A stretch of DNA of 32,077 bases from Bacillota bacterium (GCA_012727675.1 JAAYGR010000057.1:1-32077), one strand, 5' to 3'. Positions 8,438-18,086 are shown, counted from the first letter of the stretch. Notes: generated by a model not told the origin, from the letters alone. Numbers and translations: made by a program.

Positions 8438-9186
8438 AAACAATGAAAACATGGATCGCATTTTGGAATATCCTCAAAAAAGATGTCCGGAACTACTATC
8501 TCAAACCGCCCAATATCAGCTGGGGCATTATCTTCCCCTTGTCCTGGACTCTGATGCAAATGCTCCGCTCCTATGGAGGAGTGAATCTTAGCGAGATCCG
8601 CAGCCTGCTTCCCGGGCTGATGTCCATGAGTGTGTTGTTCGGCACTACCTCCATGCTCGCGGTAACCATCACCTTTGAACGGAGGGGGCGCTCCTTTGAG
8701 CGGTTGTTGCTTGCTCCTATTTCACTACCCACCATGGTGGCTGCTAAGCTCTCCGGTGCTATCATCTTTGGGATGTTCAACGCCTTTGTACCGGTGATTT
8801 TTGCCGCCTTTTTTGTCAACCTTGCCGGGATCAACTGGGGTGGGGTGCTGCTGGCAGTATTTCTGATTGCCGTGACTTCTACTTTGCTGGGACTCATGAT
8901 CGCTGTTTCGGCAAAGGAGGTCTTTGAAGCCCAGACATTCTCCAACTTCTTCCGGTTTCCGATGCTGTTTTTATGCGGTTTGTTTATACCGATCAGCAGT
9001 CTGCCGGTTTTCCTGCGTCCTATATCATTTCTCCTACCCCTTACCTATGGAACTGACCTTCTCAACCGTTGGATCCTCGATGTAAGTATACTGCCCCCTG
9101 TCCTATGTATTCTGATCTTGCTGGGCTTTGCCGGGGCGCTGTTTGCCATCTGCCAGTACAATATTCAGAGGAAGTGGATTCTATAG
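8434..9186 (+). CDS. ABC-2 type transporter permease
   Basis: ATGA overlap with the ATPase gene; about six hydrophobic segments; LLLAPISLPTMVAAKLSG and FRFPMLFLCGLFIPISSLP are typical of ABC-2 permeases. Confidence 0.85.
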   Translation: MKTMKTWIAFWNILKKDVRNYYLKPPNISWGIIFPLSWTLMQMLRSYGGVNLSEIRSLLPGLMSMSVLFGTTSMLAVTITFERRGRSFERLLLAPISLPTMVAAKLSGAIIFGMFNAFVPVIFAAFFVNLAGINWGGVLLAVFLIAVTSTLLGLMIAVSAKEVFEAQTFSNFFRFPMLFLCGLFIPISSLPVFLRPISFLLPLTYGTDLLNRWILDVSILPPVLCILILLGFAGALFAICQYNIQRKWIL

Positions 9187-9220
9187 TAGACTCGGCATAG
9201 ATGAAGAGGCTTAACTAGAA

Positions 9221-9256
9221 AGCGATGCTGTGCAGCTGGGTGCTGTCAGCATCGCT
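9221..9256. terminator. Inverted repeat between convergent operons, putative terminator
   Basis: agcgatgctg (9221-9230) / cagcatcgct (9247-9256), 10 bp perfect; no strong T-tract on either side. Confidence 0.5.
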
Positions 9257-9328
9257 ACTATACTTCTTACAAGTCTATTTGGCCTTGTGGGAACTATGCC
9301 CTAGTGAAGATATGCCGAACACACCTTG

Positions 9329-10273
9329 TTATAGTTCTTTAACGTAGGGTTTGCCGGAATGGGCCGGACCTTCGCTATGGCCGATTACACCCGAAACAAC
9401 GACAATGGTCAAAATAAAGGGCAGCATTAGGAAGATCTCGTTTGGTATAGCAAAACCTGTACCCTGCAGGTTGTCAGCTAGTGAGAAGAAGAATCCAAAC
9501 AGCAGTGAAGACCACATGACGCCGGTGGGCTGCCATTTACCCAAAATCACCGCAGCCAAGGCGATATAGCCCCGTCCACCGCTCATCAGATACACAAACC
9601 TCGGCATTGTACCGATGGTCAGCTGGGCACCGGCTGCGCCGGCTAGAAGGCCGCTAATCAAGACGCCGGCATACTGAATGGGAGCAACCTGCACTCCTAA
9701 GGAATCGGCAACTTGGGGGGCTTCACCGACGGAGGTAAAGCGCAGACCGAAAACTGTCTTGTCCAGGATAAACCGGCTGACTAAGACCAGGATGAAAGCT
9801 AGATAGACCAATGGACCCTGGCTAAATACTGCATCCAGTACAGATCCCACCACAGGTATGGCTTTCAAGAAGGGAATGGAGATGGTCGGAAGCTGGGCCA
9901 CAAACTCCCGGGCGCTTCCCTGGCTTTGAAACAAGACAACCAGCAGATAGCCTGTTAACCCCTGACACAGAATATTCAAGGCAATACCGCTGACTATGTG
10001 ATCAACTTTGTAGGTGGCAGTAACAACAGCATGGATCAATGAAACCACAACACCGGCAGCCATGGCACAGACTATACCGAACCACGGATTGCCTGTATAG
10101 TACGTCCCCGCATAGCCAAAGAAAGCACCCATCATGATTATACCTTCCAAGGCTATATTGGCAGTACCGGAACGTTCAGAGAAAACGCCGCCTAAGGCGG
10201 TAAGAAGCAGCGGCGTGGCCTGAACGATGGTCTGGTGCAGCAGCGTCAAGTTGAATACGGTACCTAAACTCAT
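9329..10273 (-). CDS. Nucleoside ABC transporter permease (YufQ/NupQ-like)
   Basis: ERSGTANIALEGIIMMGAFFGYAGTYYTGNPWFGI and GGRGYIALAAVILGKWQP; linked to BMP-family binding protein; 4-nt overlap with upstream permease. Confidence 0.88.
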   Translation of the reverse strand: MSLGTVFNLTLLHQTIVQATPLLLTALGGVFSERSGTANIALEGIIMMGAFFGYAGTYYTGNPWFGIVCAMAAGVVVSLIHAVVTATYKVDHIVSGIALNILCQGLTGYLLVVLFQSQGSAREFVAQLPTISIPFLKAIPVVGSVLDAVFSQGPLVYLAFILVLVSRFILDKTVFGLRFTSVGEAPQVADSLGVQVAPIQYAGVLISGLLAGAAGAQLTIGTMPRFVYLMSGGRGYIALAAVILGKWQPTGVMWSSLLFGFFFSLADNLQGTGFAIPNEIFLMLPFILTIVVVSGVIGHSEGPAHSGKPYVKEL

Positions 10274-11325
10274 TGACTTCCCACCCTATCTATACCAGCA
10301 GCTTCCCGTTTCTCCAGCCTTTCAGAGATCACAGCCTGTACAGCCACCGATAGAATCACCACAGCCTGGATGATCAGTACAACATCTTTAGGCACTCCAG
10401 CAGAAAGCTGAAGTTCCAGATTGGCACTGTTTAGGCCGCCAAAGAGCAGCGCAGCAGGAATCAGGCCCAGGGGTTGGTTCTTAGCCAGCAGCGCAACGGC
10501 GATACCGGTAAATCCCGCCCCTGTTGAGAAATTGGCCACCAACTTATGAAAGACGCCTCCCACCATAACGGCTCCGGCCATACCGGCAAAGGCGCCGGCC
10601 AGCATCATTCCAGATATCCAATAGCCCTTGATGTTTGTCCCGGCATAGGTTGCCATCCGGGGGTTTAGCCCCACTGTATTCAGCACAAACCCCTGTTTCG
10701 TCCTGGTCAAAAACCAATGGATGAAGAGAACGCTGGCGAGAGCAATAATTACCGAGATAGTAACTGGACTCACAGGGTTATTCCATAACACCGGCAGCCG
10801 GGCACTGGGGTTAATGGGATGGGTTTGGGCCGAATATGACCCCTTATTCAAAGGTCCCTTGGTAACCATATAATTGACGAAATACTGGGCTATGTAGTTC
10901 ATCATAATAGTGCTTATTACTTCATGGGCACCGGTATATGCCCGAAGGAGTCCGGCAAGACCAGCCAGCAGCGCTCCAAACAAAGCGCCTCCCGCAATCA
11001 ACAAGGGGACCTCAAGAACCGGCGGAAGATCCACATAAAGGCCGACCAAGACCGCCCCCAGGGCTCCCATGTACATCTGCCCCTCGCCCCCGATATTAAA
11101 CAAGCCGGCTCTAAAGGCTACTAGAACCGCCATCCCTGTGAGAATAAGGGGAACTGCATTATTAATTGTTACTGCTAGGCTGTCTGGAGTTCCTAAAGAT
11201 CCTACCCATAGGGCCTTAAGTGTAAGTAGGGGACTCGCCCCGGTCAGCAGCGCCAAGATCAGGCTGATACCGATACCTATACAGACGGCGATGAGGGCTG
11301 ATCCCAAACCACTAGTGATTTTCAT
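10270..11325 (-). CDS. Nucleoside ABC transporter permease (YufP/NupP-like)
   Basis: FRAGLFNIGGEGQMYMGALGA, AYTGAHEVISTIMMNYIA, GAGFTGIAVALLAKNQPLG. Confidence 0.88.
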   Translation of the reverse strand: MKITSGLGSALIAVCIGIGISLILALLTGASPLLTLKALWVGSLGTPDSLAVTINNAVPLILTGMAVLVAFRAGLFNIGGEGQMYMGALGAVLVGLYVDLPPVLEVPLLIAGGALFGALLAGLAGLLRAYTGAHEVISTIMMNYIAQYFVNYMVTKGPLNKGSYSAQTHPINPSARLPVLWNNPVSPVTISVIIALASVLFIHWFLTRTKQGFVLNTVGLNPRMATYAGTNIKGYWISGMMLAGAFAGMAGAVMVGGVFHKLVANFSTGAGFTGIAVALLAKNQPLGLIPAALLFGGLNSANLELQLSAGVPKDVVLIIQAVVILSVAVQAVISERLEKREAAGIDRVGSQ

Positions 11326-11327
11326 TC

Positions 11328-12860
11328 CTACCCAGCTTCCCTTCCCTGCAGCATCAATAACCCAATCTGCTCTATATCTGCATTTGTCCTGCTAAACTCA
11401 CCGACAATCCGCCCATTGTACATAACCAAGATCCGGTCACTGAGGGTGAGTACCTCATCGAGTTCCATGGAGATGAGGACTATGGCTTTCCCCTGGCTTC
11501 TGGCCTCCAGCAGGTGATGATAGACATATTCCATCGCGGCCACGTCCAGCCCTCTCGTGGGCTGATTGGCAACCAGCACCTCTGGATCGTGAGCCAGCTC
11601 CCTGGCGATAATGACCTTTTGCTGATTTCCCCCGGAGAGATGCCACGCGGCAACATCCCTGCGGGGTGGGCGGATATCAAACATGTTGATCAGCCTATCG
11701 GACCGCTCTTCTATAGCTTGCCGCTTAAGGAGAACCTTGCCGCTAAGCTCGGGATTATCTTGATGGCCGATGGTTAGATTGTCTTCTACAGACAAAGCCA
11801 TAACAAGGCCGGTATTGCGTCTATCCTCGGGAATGTGGGCAATGCCAGACTCCCGCTTACGCCTGACACTGCCGAAGGTCACCTCTTGTCCCCGGATCAG
11901 GATCTCCCCACTGGTGGGCCTGGTGAGTCCTGTGAGCATTTCAGCGAGTTCGCTTTGGCCGTTGCCCGATACACCAGCTATCCCCAGGATCTCGCCTTCT
12001 CTAACCTCAAAGCTGACGCGGTCAACCAAGACCCTGGCAGACCCTGGCTCTTGCAGCGACAGATTCCGCACCGTCAGTACCTTTTCCCCTGGCTCTACCG
12101 GAGGAGGGGTGATGTCTAGAATTACGTTTCTGCCCACCATAAGAGAAGCCAATTCACCGCTGGTGGTGGAATCCTTCGATACTGTCTTGACCGTCTTGCC
12201 ACGGCGCATTACCGTAATCCGGTCGGCAATGGCCATAACCTCATCCAGCTTGTGGGTGATCAAGATGATGGTCTTGCCCTGTTTCTGCAGGTTCTCTAGC
12301 ATCTCAAAAAGCTCGTCGACCTCCTGTGGGGTTAAAACCGCGGTGGGCTCATCCAGTATCAGGATAGAAGCACCCCGATAAAGCACTTTCAGCAGCTCAA
12401 CCTTTTGCTGGACACCCACAGGCAAATCCCGGACCTCAGTATGCAGATCAACTTGAAAGCCAAGCTCTGACGCAAGGCGGGTTATCTCCTCCCGGGCTTT
12501 CTGCCGGTCTACCCGCAGTCCCTTCCTGGGCTCCTGGCCTAGGATGATGTTATCTAAAGCATTCAACCGGGGAACCAGCATAAACTCCTGGTGCACCATA
12601 CCGATGCCGTGCGCGATGGCCACTCCCGGGTCTGTCATCTTGACAGTCTGACCGTTGATGCGGATAGTGCCGCTGTCTGCTGTATAAAAACCATACAGAA
12701 GGCGCATGAGAGTACTCTTTCCAGCACCATTCTCGCCGATAACTGCATGGACCTCTCCCTGCTTAACCTGAAGATTTGCATGGTCCACTGCCAGCACTTG
12801 GGAGAATCTCTTGACCACCTGGAGCATCTCAACTGCATAAGGTGCCTGCTTACTGCTCAT
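11328..12860 (-). CDS. Nucleoside ABC transporter ATP-binding protein, double cassette (YufO/NupO-like)
   Basis: Two ABC modules in 510 aa: AVIGENGAGKSTLMRLLYG / ILDEPTAVLTPQE and GIAGVSGNGQSELAEMLTG / LSGGNQQKVIIARELAHDPEVLVANQPTRGLD. Confidence 0.92.
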   Translation of the reverse strand: MSSKQAPYAVEMLQVVKRFSQVLAVDHANLQVKQGEVHAVIGENGAGKSTLMRLLYGFYTADSGTIRINGQTVKMTDPGVAIAHGIGMVHQEFMLVPRLNALDNIILGQEPRKGLRVDRQKAREEITRLASELGFQVDLHTEVRDLPVGVQQKVELLKVLYRGASILILDEPTAVLTPQEVDELFEMLENLQKQGKTIILITHKLDEVMAIADRITVMRRGKTVKTVSKDSTTSGELASLMVGRNVILDITPPPVEPGEKVLTVRNLSLQEPGSARVLVDRVSFEVREGEILGIAGVSGNGQSELAEMLTGLTRPTSGEILIRGQEVTFGSVRRKRESGIAHIPEDRRNTGLVMALSVEDNLTIGHQDNPELSGKVLLKRQAIEERSDRLINMFDIRPPRRDVAAWHLSGGNQQKVIIARELAHDPEVLVANQPTRGLDVAAMEYVYHHLLEARSQGKAIVLISMELDEVLTLSDRILVMYNGRIVGEFSRTNADIEQIGLLMLQGREAG

Positions 12861-12908
12861 CTCATGCGCCTCCTGTACTAACTTACTGTGTTATCCCACC
12901 GCACTACC

Positions 12909-14015
12909 CTACTGCAATACAAAACGAAGCTCTTCGGGAACCTTGAAGTCCTGAATGAATTTCTCAGCATTTTCCACTGCCAATGGTATTTCAAGGTCCT
13001 TGTTGCCGGCCCGCATCAGCTCAACGGCCTTCTCAACAACAGCCATGGCCTCATCGGGCACCAGATGTCTGGTGTGGCGCAGGTCGGTGATGCCGGTGGC
13101 ATCTTCTTGAATGCCGACAGCATGGTGACCGCCGGTAAATGTACCATCCTGAATGGATTTGATGGCTCCCAGAATTACTTCAGGAACATTCTTAAGTGCA
13201 CTGGTCAGCATCATGCCTGGATAGATGTCATCTTGGTCAAGGTCAACACCTACACCAAAATACTTGGGCTTTGTTCCGGCTGCCACTGCCTCCAGGGTGA
13301 TGCCTTCTTCATCGTTCTTCTCCTTGACTGCCTGGAAAACCCCAAGGCCCGTATTAGCACCGCTCATCATGATATCCACATTCTGACCGATCATAGATAG
13401 GGCCAGTGCCTTGCCTCTAGCTGGATCGTTAAATGCACCAGCATCTTTTACAACCAATTCTACATTGCTGCCTGTAAGCTCATTCCAGGTCTTGACTCCT
13501 GCTCCGTAGCCAGCGGTAAAGGCAATCACTGGTGGAATGGACATGGGCTCCACCATGCCAACCCTGCCGGTTTCGGTAACAGCGGCAGCTACTATACCAG
13601 CCAAATACGCGCCTTGCCCAGCCCTAATCTCATATGAGGCCAGGTTAGGCAATTCCTCTGCCACCGAGTCTACCAGTATGAACTTCACATTGGGGAACCG
13701 GGCTGCAACCTCAGAGATGGCATCTGCCATCAAGAAGCCCAGGGCCACAACCACATCTGCCTGCCGAGCTGCTGTGGTCAGATTGGGGATAAAATCTGTC
13801 TGCTGGAAAGACTGGATCACATTGCCGGTGACCCCCAGCTGCTCCTCTGCCATCTGCACCCCGAGCCAGCCCCCGTCGTTGAAACCTTTGTCTCCCAGAC
13901 CGCCGATATCAGTGACCAGGATGACCCTCAGCGGTTCTCCAAAGGCAACCCCGGTCGTGAGGCTGAACAGAGCAAGTACTAGGACTAAGATGCCGACTAC
14001 CGTTTTCCTCTTCAT
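12909..14015 (-). CDS. BMP-family nucleoside-binding protein
   Basis: Signal peptide; VTDIGGLGDKGFNDGGWLGVQMAEEQLG is characteristic of the basic membrane protein family; adjacent to transporter genes. Confidence 0.88.
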   Translation of the reverse strand: MKRKTVVGILVLVLALFSLTTGVAFGEPLRVILVTDIGGLGDKGFNDGGWLGVQMAEEQLGVTGNVIQSFQQTDFIPNLTTAARQADVVVALGFLMADAISEVAARFPNVKFILVDSVAEELPNLASYEIRAGQGAYLAGIVAAAVTETGRVGMVEPMSIPPVIAFTAGYGAGVKTWNELTGSNVELVVKDAGAFNDPARGKALALSMIGQNVDIMMSGANTGLGVFQAVKEKNDEEGITLEAVAAGTKPKYFGVGVDLDQDDIYPGMMLTSALKNVPEVILGAIKSIQDGTFTGGHHAVGIQEDATGITDLRHTRHLVPDEAMAVVEKAVELMRAGNKDLEIPLAVENAEKFIQDFKVPEELRFVLQ

Positions 14016-14016
14016 C

Positions 14017-14895
14017 TTACCTTTCCTCCCTTGCTTTTGTTAACAGGCTGGGATAAATATGGCTCTTCCCTGCCTGCTTTTTCAACAAGTCCCATTCTGC
14101 CAAAATCTTGACCGCATGGGTTGCGGCCTGAGATACCTTCTCCTCGACTCCCTCATCATCCCAGACATTGTTGACCCGGTCAGCCACAATGCCCACGATC
14201 ATGCCAACCCGCTTACGGTACAATCTGGCAAGGGTAAAGATGGTTGATCCTTCCATTTCTAGATTGGTAACTCCTACCCTCTGATACTCCTCCAACAGCT
14301 TTTCTTTTCCCGGTGGAACATAATCTCCGTAGGCCGGCCTGGCTTGACCGGCATAAAAAGATCCGGCAGTAGCCGCCAATCCCAGATGATAGTTAAATCC
14401 CAGCTCTTCACAGGCCTGGACCAAAGCCATCACCACATCATAATCGGCGTAAGCGGGATATTCGGGCCAAACATATAGATTGGAGGTGCCGTCGAAGCGA
14501 ACTGCACCGGTATTAATGACGAGATCGCCGCATCGGATATGGGGTTGAATGGAACCGCTGGTACCTACACGGATAAAGGTATCTGCTCCCAGCCGGGCCA
14601 GCTCATCCAGCACTGCTTCAGTGGAAGGCCCGCCAACACCGGTAGATACTGCAGAAATCTCTGCTCCCTTATATATTCCAGTGGCTGTCCGATACTGCCG
14701 GTAATTGCCCTTTATCTCGAACTCATCCCAATAGTAGGTGATCTTCTGTATTCTATCAGGATCGCCAGGCAGTAGAACGTATGGGGCAAGATCCCCTTCC
14801 TGGATCCTGGTCGCGTAGTATACACCCCCGACCTGGGGTCTATCTGCTGCAGATTGTGTCATCACAGTCACCCTCTCGCTGTTCTCCATGATCAA
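14017..14895 (-). CDS. Nucleoside phosphorylase, uridine phosphorylase-like (NP-I family)
   Basis: VLLPGDPDRIQKI, STGVGGPSTEAVLDELARLGADTFIRVGTSGSIQ, GVTNLEMEGSTIFTLARLYRKRVG. Confidence 0.88.
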   Translation of the reverse strand: MIMENSERVTVMTQSAADRPQVGGVYYATRIQEGDLAPYVLLPGDPDRIQKITYYWDEFEIKGNYRQYRTATGIYKGAEISAVSTGVGGPSTEAVLDELARLGADTFIRVGTSGSIQPHIRCGDLVINTGAVRFDGTSNLYVWPEYPAYADYDVVMALVQACEELGFNYHLGLAATAGSFYAGQARPAYGDYVPPGKEKLLEEYQRVGVTNLEMEGSTIFTLARLYRKRVGMIVGIVADRVNNVWDDEGVEEKVSQAATHAVKILAEWDLLKKQAGKSHIYPSLLTKAREER

Positions 14896-14915
14896 TATAC
14901 AAGCAGTCTTACCAG

Positions 14916-16001
14916 CTAGTTGGCTTCATCCTGGGGTCTTTTCTCTACCATCACGTGATTTCTAATATCCGAAGGGGCAAAGATGCCATTAGCACAGACA
15001 ATTGCAGAAATATATTCAGGAGGAGTGACATCAAATGCAGGGTACTCAGCTTTCAATTCAGCTATAGTGGTTGGAATACCGTTGACCTCTTTTACTTCGG
15101 CTGGATTCCGCTGCTCGATGACAATATCGGCACCGGTTGGAATATTGGGGTCAACGCCCTCGTAGGCAAGTACAAAGAAGGGAATCCCATGGGCATGGGC
15201 AGCAATAGCGTGGAGAAATGTCCCTACTTTATTGGCAATAGAGCCGTCCATGGCAACGGCATCGGCCGCGGTGACGTACTTGGTGATCTTACCGGATGCC
15301 ATCATGTACGCACTCATGCTGTCGGTAATCAGCGTCACCGGTATGCCCATCTCGTGGATACTCGGAGCCGTCAGCTTAGCACCCTGAAGATAGGGCCGGG
15401 TCTCACAAGAGTAGACAGAAATCTTCTTGCCGGCTTCCCTGGCAAAATGGAGCATCCATAGAACGGCACCGGCTGCGTAGCAGTGGGTAAGGATTGTATC
15501 GCCATCATCCAGGAGGCTGGCTGCATGGCGCCCAGTCTCGCGGCTCACATGATCAAAATAAGCCAAGTATTCCCGGACATGTTCAAGGAGTTTATCCTCC
15601 AGATCGGCTGAGCCGCAGTGCTTCTCAGTTATCTCTTCCAGTTCATGGAGCAATACCCACAGCCGCTGTCCGGTGGGCCTGGTGTTCCTGAGCCTGTCCG
15701 CTGCCCTCTCTAGATACACACGGCGCTCTTCCACGGTTAAATCCCGGGCAGCATAGGCAGCTTGGACATATCCTAGGCCAGCAGCTACAGCAACCCCTAT
15801 GGCACCTTGGATTACCATATCCTCTATTGCCTTGGCTGTAGCCTCATAGTCGGTGCAAGTCAGCCACTCCCGATGAAATGGGAACTTCCGGCGATCCAGC
15901 ACTTCCACTTGTCCATCTGCGTACTTCAGTGTGTTGGCATCGCTAATTAGAATCGGCAGCTTGTCTTGGATGTTATGCAGCTCATCATTCTTGTGTTTCA
16001 A
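14916..16001 (-). CDS. MtnA-like sugar-1-phosphate isomerase (aIF-2B-related family)
   Basis: ILTHCYAAGA, YSCETRPYLQGAKLTAPSIHEMGIPVTLITDSMSAYMM, AADAVAMDGSIANKVGTFLHAIAAHAHGIPFFVLA follow the methylthioribose-1-phosphate isomerase family pattern. Confidence 0.85.
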   Translation of the reverse strand: MKHKNDELHNIQDKLPILISDANTLKYADGQVEVLDRRKFPFHREWLTCTDYEATAKAIEDMVIQGAIGVAVAAGLGYVQAAYAARDLTVEERRVYLERAADRLRNTRPTGQRLWVLLHELEEITEKHCGSADLEDKLLEHVREYLAYFDHVSRETGRHAASLLDDGDTILTHCYAAGAVLWMLHFAREAGKKISVYSCETRPYLQGAKLTAPSIHEMGIPVTLITDSMSAYMMASGKITKYVTAADAVAMDGSIANKVGTFLHAIAAHAHGIPFFVLAYEGVDPNIPTGADIVIEQRNPAEVKEVNGIPTTIAELKAEYPAFDVTPPEYISAIVCANGIFAPSDIRNHVMVEKRPQDEAN

Positions 16002-16034
16002 TTGTTCAGCACCCCCTCCTGCTTTTTCCCATGG

Positions 16035-16064
16035 ATTATATCATATGCCAATTATTACCGTCAA
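16035..16064 (-). promoter_or_regulatory. Putative promoter of the nucleoside operon
   Basis: Minus strand TTGACG (16064-16059), 18-nt spacer, TATAAT (16040-16035), 34 bp before the first CDS; RBS aggaggg in between. Confidence 0.7.
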
Positions 16065-16081
16065 CGCGTCCGCAGAGACAC

Positions 16082-16113
16082 TTAAGGGGCAGCCCCTCTG
16101 GACTGCCCCTTAA
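16082..16113 (-). terminator. Strong inverted repeat downstream of hcp, terminator-like
   Basis: ttaaggggcag (16082-16092) / ctgccccttaa (16103-16113), 11 bp perfect, 10-nt loop; lacks a clear T-tract. Confidence 0.5.
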
Positions 16114-16208
16114 CTCCATTGATAAATCATGGATGTCTCAAGCTTTAAAAAGATATTTGCCCTTAACTGGGTCTTAGTTCGAAGTTCTAGTCTAGAGTAT
16201 TACCGCTC

Positions 16209-17507
16209 TTAAGCCAGCATCTTCTCGATATCTTCCTTAGGCTCTCCGATGAGCTTGACATCATAGTTATCCTGGAGAACCTTGAGAATACCATCATTTA
16301 CCCAAGCCGGCAGAACCGGACCCAAGTAAATGCCTTTAATGCCCAGGGAAAGCAGGCTCCAGAAGATAGCAATGGCCTTCTGCTCCATCCAGGCCAGAAC
16401 CAAGGTCAAAGGCAGTTCATTGACACTGACTCCGAACATCTCTGCCAAGGCCAAGGCAATTTCTACAGCTACGATGGAGTCATTGCACTGGCCCAAATCG
16501 ATGAGTCTCGGCACACCCTCGATGTCCCCCAGGTCCAGATCATTAAACCGGAATTTAGCACAGCCCAAGGTGAGTACGATGGTATCCTTAGGCAGCTGCT
16601 CCACAAACTCCCGATAGTAACCAAGCCGCCGGTGGGGCGAATCGCAGCCTCCCACCAGGAAGAAGTGGCGAATCTTGCCGGCTTCGATGAGTTCCTTCAA
16701 TTTGTCCTTGAGGGACAGAACCACCGATGTGGAGAATCCTGTGGTGAGAACTGTGTCCCCGGGCTCGTCCGGCAGTTCCGGAAGGGTCATGGCCAAATCG
16801 ATCACCGATTTGTAATCATACCCCTCGATGTGGGTAACTCCCGGCAGACGGGCAGGTCCCGTGGTGAACATCCGATCCTGGTACTCAGGTTGCGGAATCA
16901 AGACACAGTTGGATGTTCCGAGAATAGCCATTGGATAACGGCTAAAGAGCTCCTTCTGATCGGTCCAGGACTTGCCCAGGTTGCCTACCAGATGGGGATA
17001 CCTGCTGAGCTTCGGATAACCGTGGGCAGGTAGCAGCTCTGAATGGGTGTAGACATTAATGCCTGTTCCCTCTGTCTGCTTTAGGAGCTCGTCCAAAGCC
17101 TTAAGCCCATGGCCGGTAACCACAATCCCCCTGCCCTTGACAGTACCGGTGTTTACCTGGGTCGGCTCTGGTTCTCCGTAAGTGTCTATGAGACCCTGTT
17201 TGAGGAGCTTCATGGTCTTCACATTCAAGCGGCCGGCCTCAAGAGCCATTTCAATAAAGCTCTGTGCATCAAAATTGACGTTAGTAAAAGTAGAATATAA
17301 GACCTTCTCTAGGAATTCGGCAGTCTCCGGGTCTGTGCAGCCCAGCTCCCGGGCATGGTATAAGTAAGCCGACATTCCCCGGGTAGTGATTACCAGATTA
17401 TCCTGCAGCCTTGATACCAGTGGGTCCTTGCCGCATACTCCCATTCTGGTGCAGCCTGTGCCTCCTACAGTCTGTGAGCATTGATAGCAAAACATATCCA
17501 GTGCCAT
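16209..17507 (-). CDS. hcp: Hydroxylamine reductase / hybrid cluster protein, short form (class III-like)
   Basis: N-terminal [19 protein letters not shown] (CX2CX8CX5C), [75 protein letters not shown]; 432 aa, shorter than class I proteins. Confidence 0.92.
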   Translation of the reverse strand: MALDMFCYQCSQTVGGTGCTRMGVCGKDPLVSRLQDNLVITTRGMSAYLYHARELGCTDPETAEFLEKVLYSTFTNVNFDAQSFIEMALEAGRLNVKTMKLLKQGLIDTYGEPEPTQVNTGTVKGRGIVVTGHGLKALDELLKQTEGTGINVYTHSELLPAHGYPKLSRYPHLVGNLGKSWTDQKELFSRYPMAILGTSNCVLIPQPEYQDRMFTTGPARLPGVTHIEGYDYKSVIDLAMTLPELPDEPGDTVLTTGFSTSVVLSLKDKLKELIEAGKIRHFFLVGGCDSPHRRLGYYREFVEQLPKDTIVLTLGCAKFRFNDLDLGDIEGVPRLIDLGQCNDSIVAVEIALALAEMFGVSVNELPLTLVLAWMEQKAIAIFWSLLSLGIKGIYLGPVLPAWVNDGILKVLQDNYDVKLIGEPKEDIEKMLA

Positions 17508-17616
17508 AAATCTCTCCCCCTCATTGTCTCCCTTGGTGTTGTTTAGATAACTGCCTTACTGAAGAATCAGCTCAGCAGATGCCTTGACTGCCGTGGTCTT
17601 CGTAGACCCGACTGTC

Positions 17617-18042
17617 TTAGTCACTAAGCCGAAAGGATAGATCCCCCAGAGTCTTGCTTGCCAGGTAATCTGTGAACTCCTTGTTCAACCGCTGCGGCAC
17701 TCCACCCAATATACATGCAGCGAAGGGACAGGTGGGCCTGCCGGTGGGACATTTTCTTTCTACCACGGGTCCCTCAATGACTTCATACACATCCAGCATG
17801 GTGATATCCTCAGGAGGTTTAGTCAAAGCAAACCCGCCCTTGGGCCCCCGGGTAGAATGAAGGAGGCCTGCCTTCGCGAGCCGTTGCAAAACCTTTGCCA
17901 GATGGGCTTCTGAAGCACCGGTGGCAGCTGCGATCTCTTTGGCGCTAACATACTCCTGACCTTTTAGGGCAATCAGCACCATACTGTGAAGCGCTAATGA
18001 CAGCATTTCCGACACTGCCACTACATCAGCCATTTGCCTCAC
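17617..18042 (-). CDS. Rrf2-family transcriptional regulator
   Basis: ALHSMVLIALKGQEYVSAKEIAAATGASEAHLAKVLQRLAKAGLLHSTRGPKGGFALTKPPEDITMLDVYEVIEGP; Cys cluster CPTGRPTCPFAAC. Confidence 0.92.
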   Translation of the reverse strand: MRQMADVVAVSEMLSLALHSMVLIALKGQEYVSAKEIAAATGASEAHLAKVLQRLAKAGLLHSTRGPKGGFALTKPPEDITMLDVYEVIEGPVVERKCPTGRPTCPFAACILGGVPQRLNKEFTDYLASKTLGDLSFRLSD

Positions 18043-18050
18043 CTCAATTC

Positions 18051-18086
18051 CGGTATTAGCATACCTAAATACCGAAATGGTGTCAA
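18051..18086 (-). promoter_or_regulatory. Promoter with overlapping palindromic operator upstream of rrf2-hcp
   Basis: Minus-strand TTGACA (18086-18081), 17-nt spacer, TATGCT (18063-18058); inverted repeat cggtatt (18051-18057) / aataccg (18068-18074) spans the -10. Confidence 0.7.

Noticed and set aside
11770-12381. 203-aa plus-strand ORF inside the nucleoside ABC ATPase region
   Set aside because: Antisense to a clear double-cassette ABC ATPase; low-complexity Ser/Arg/Thr-rich translation typical of shadow ORFs.
13537-14043. 168-aa plus-strand ORF over the BMP gene
   Set aside because: Shadow ORF antisense to a well-supported BMP-family protein.
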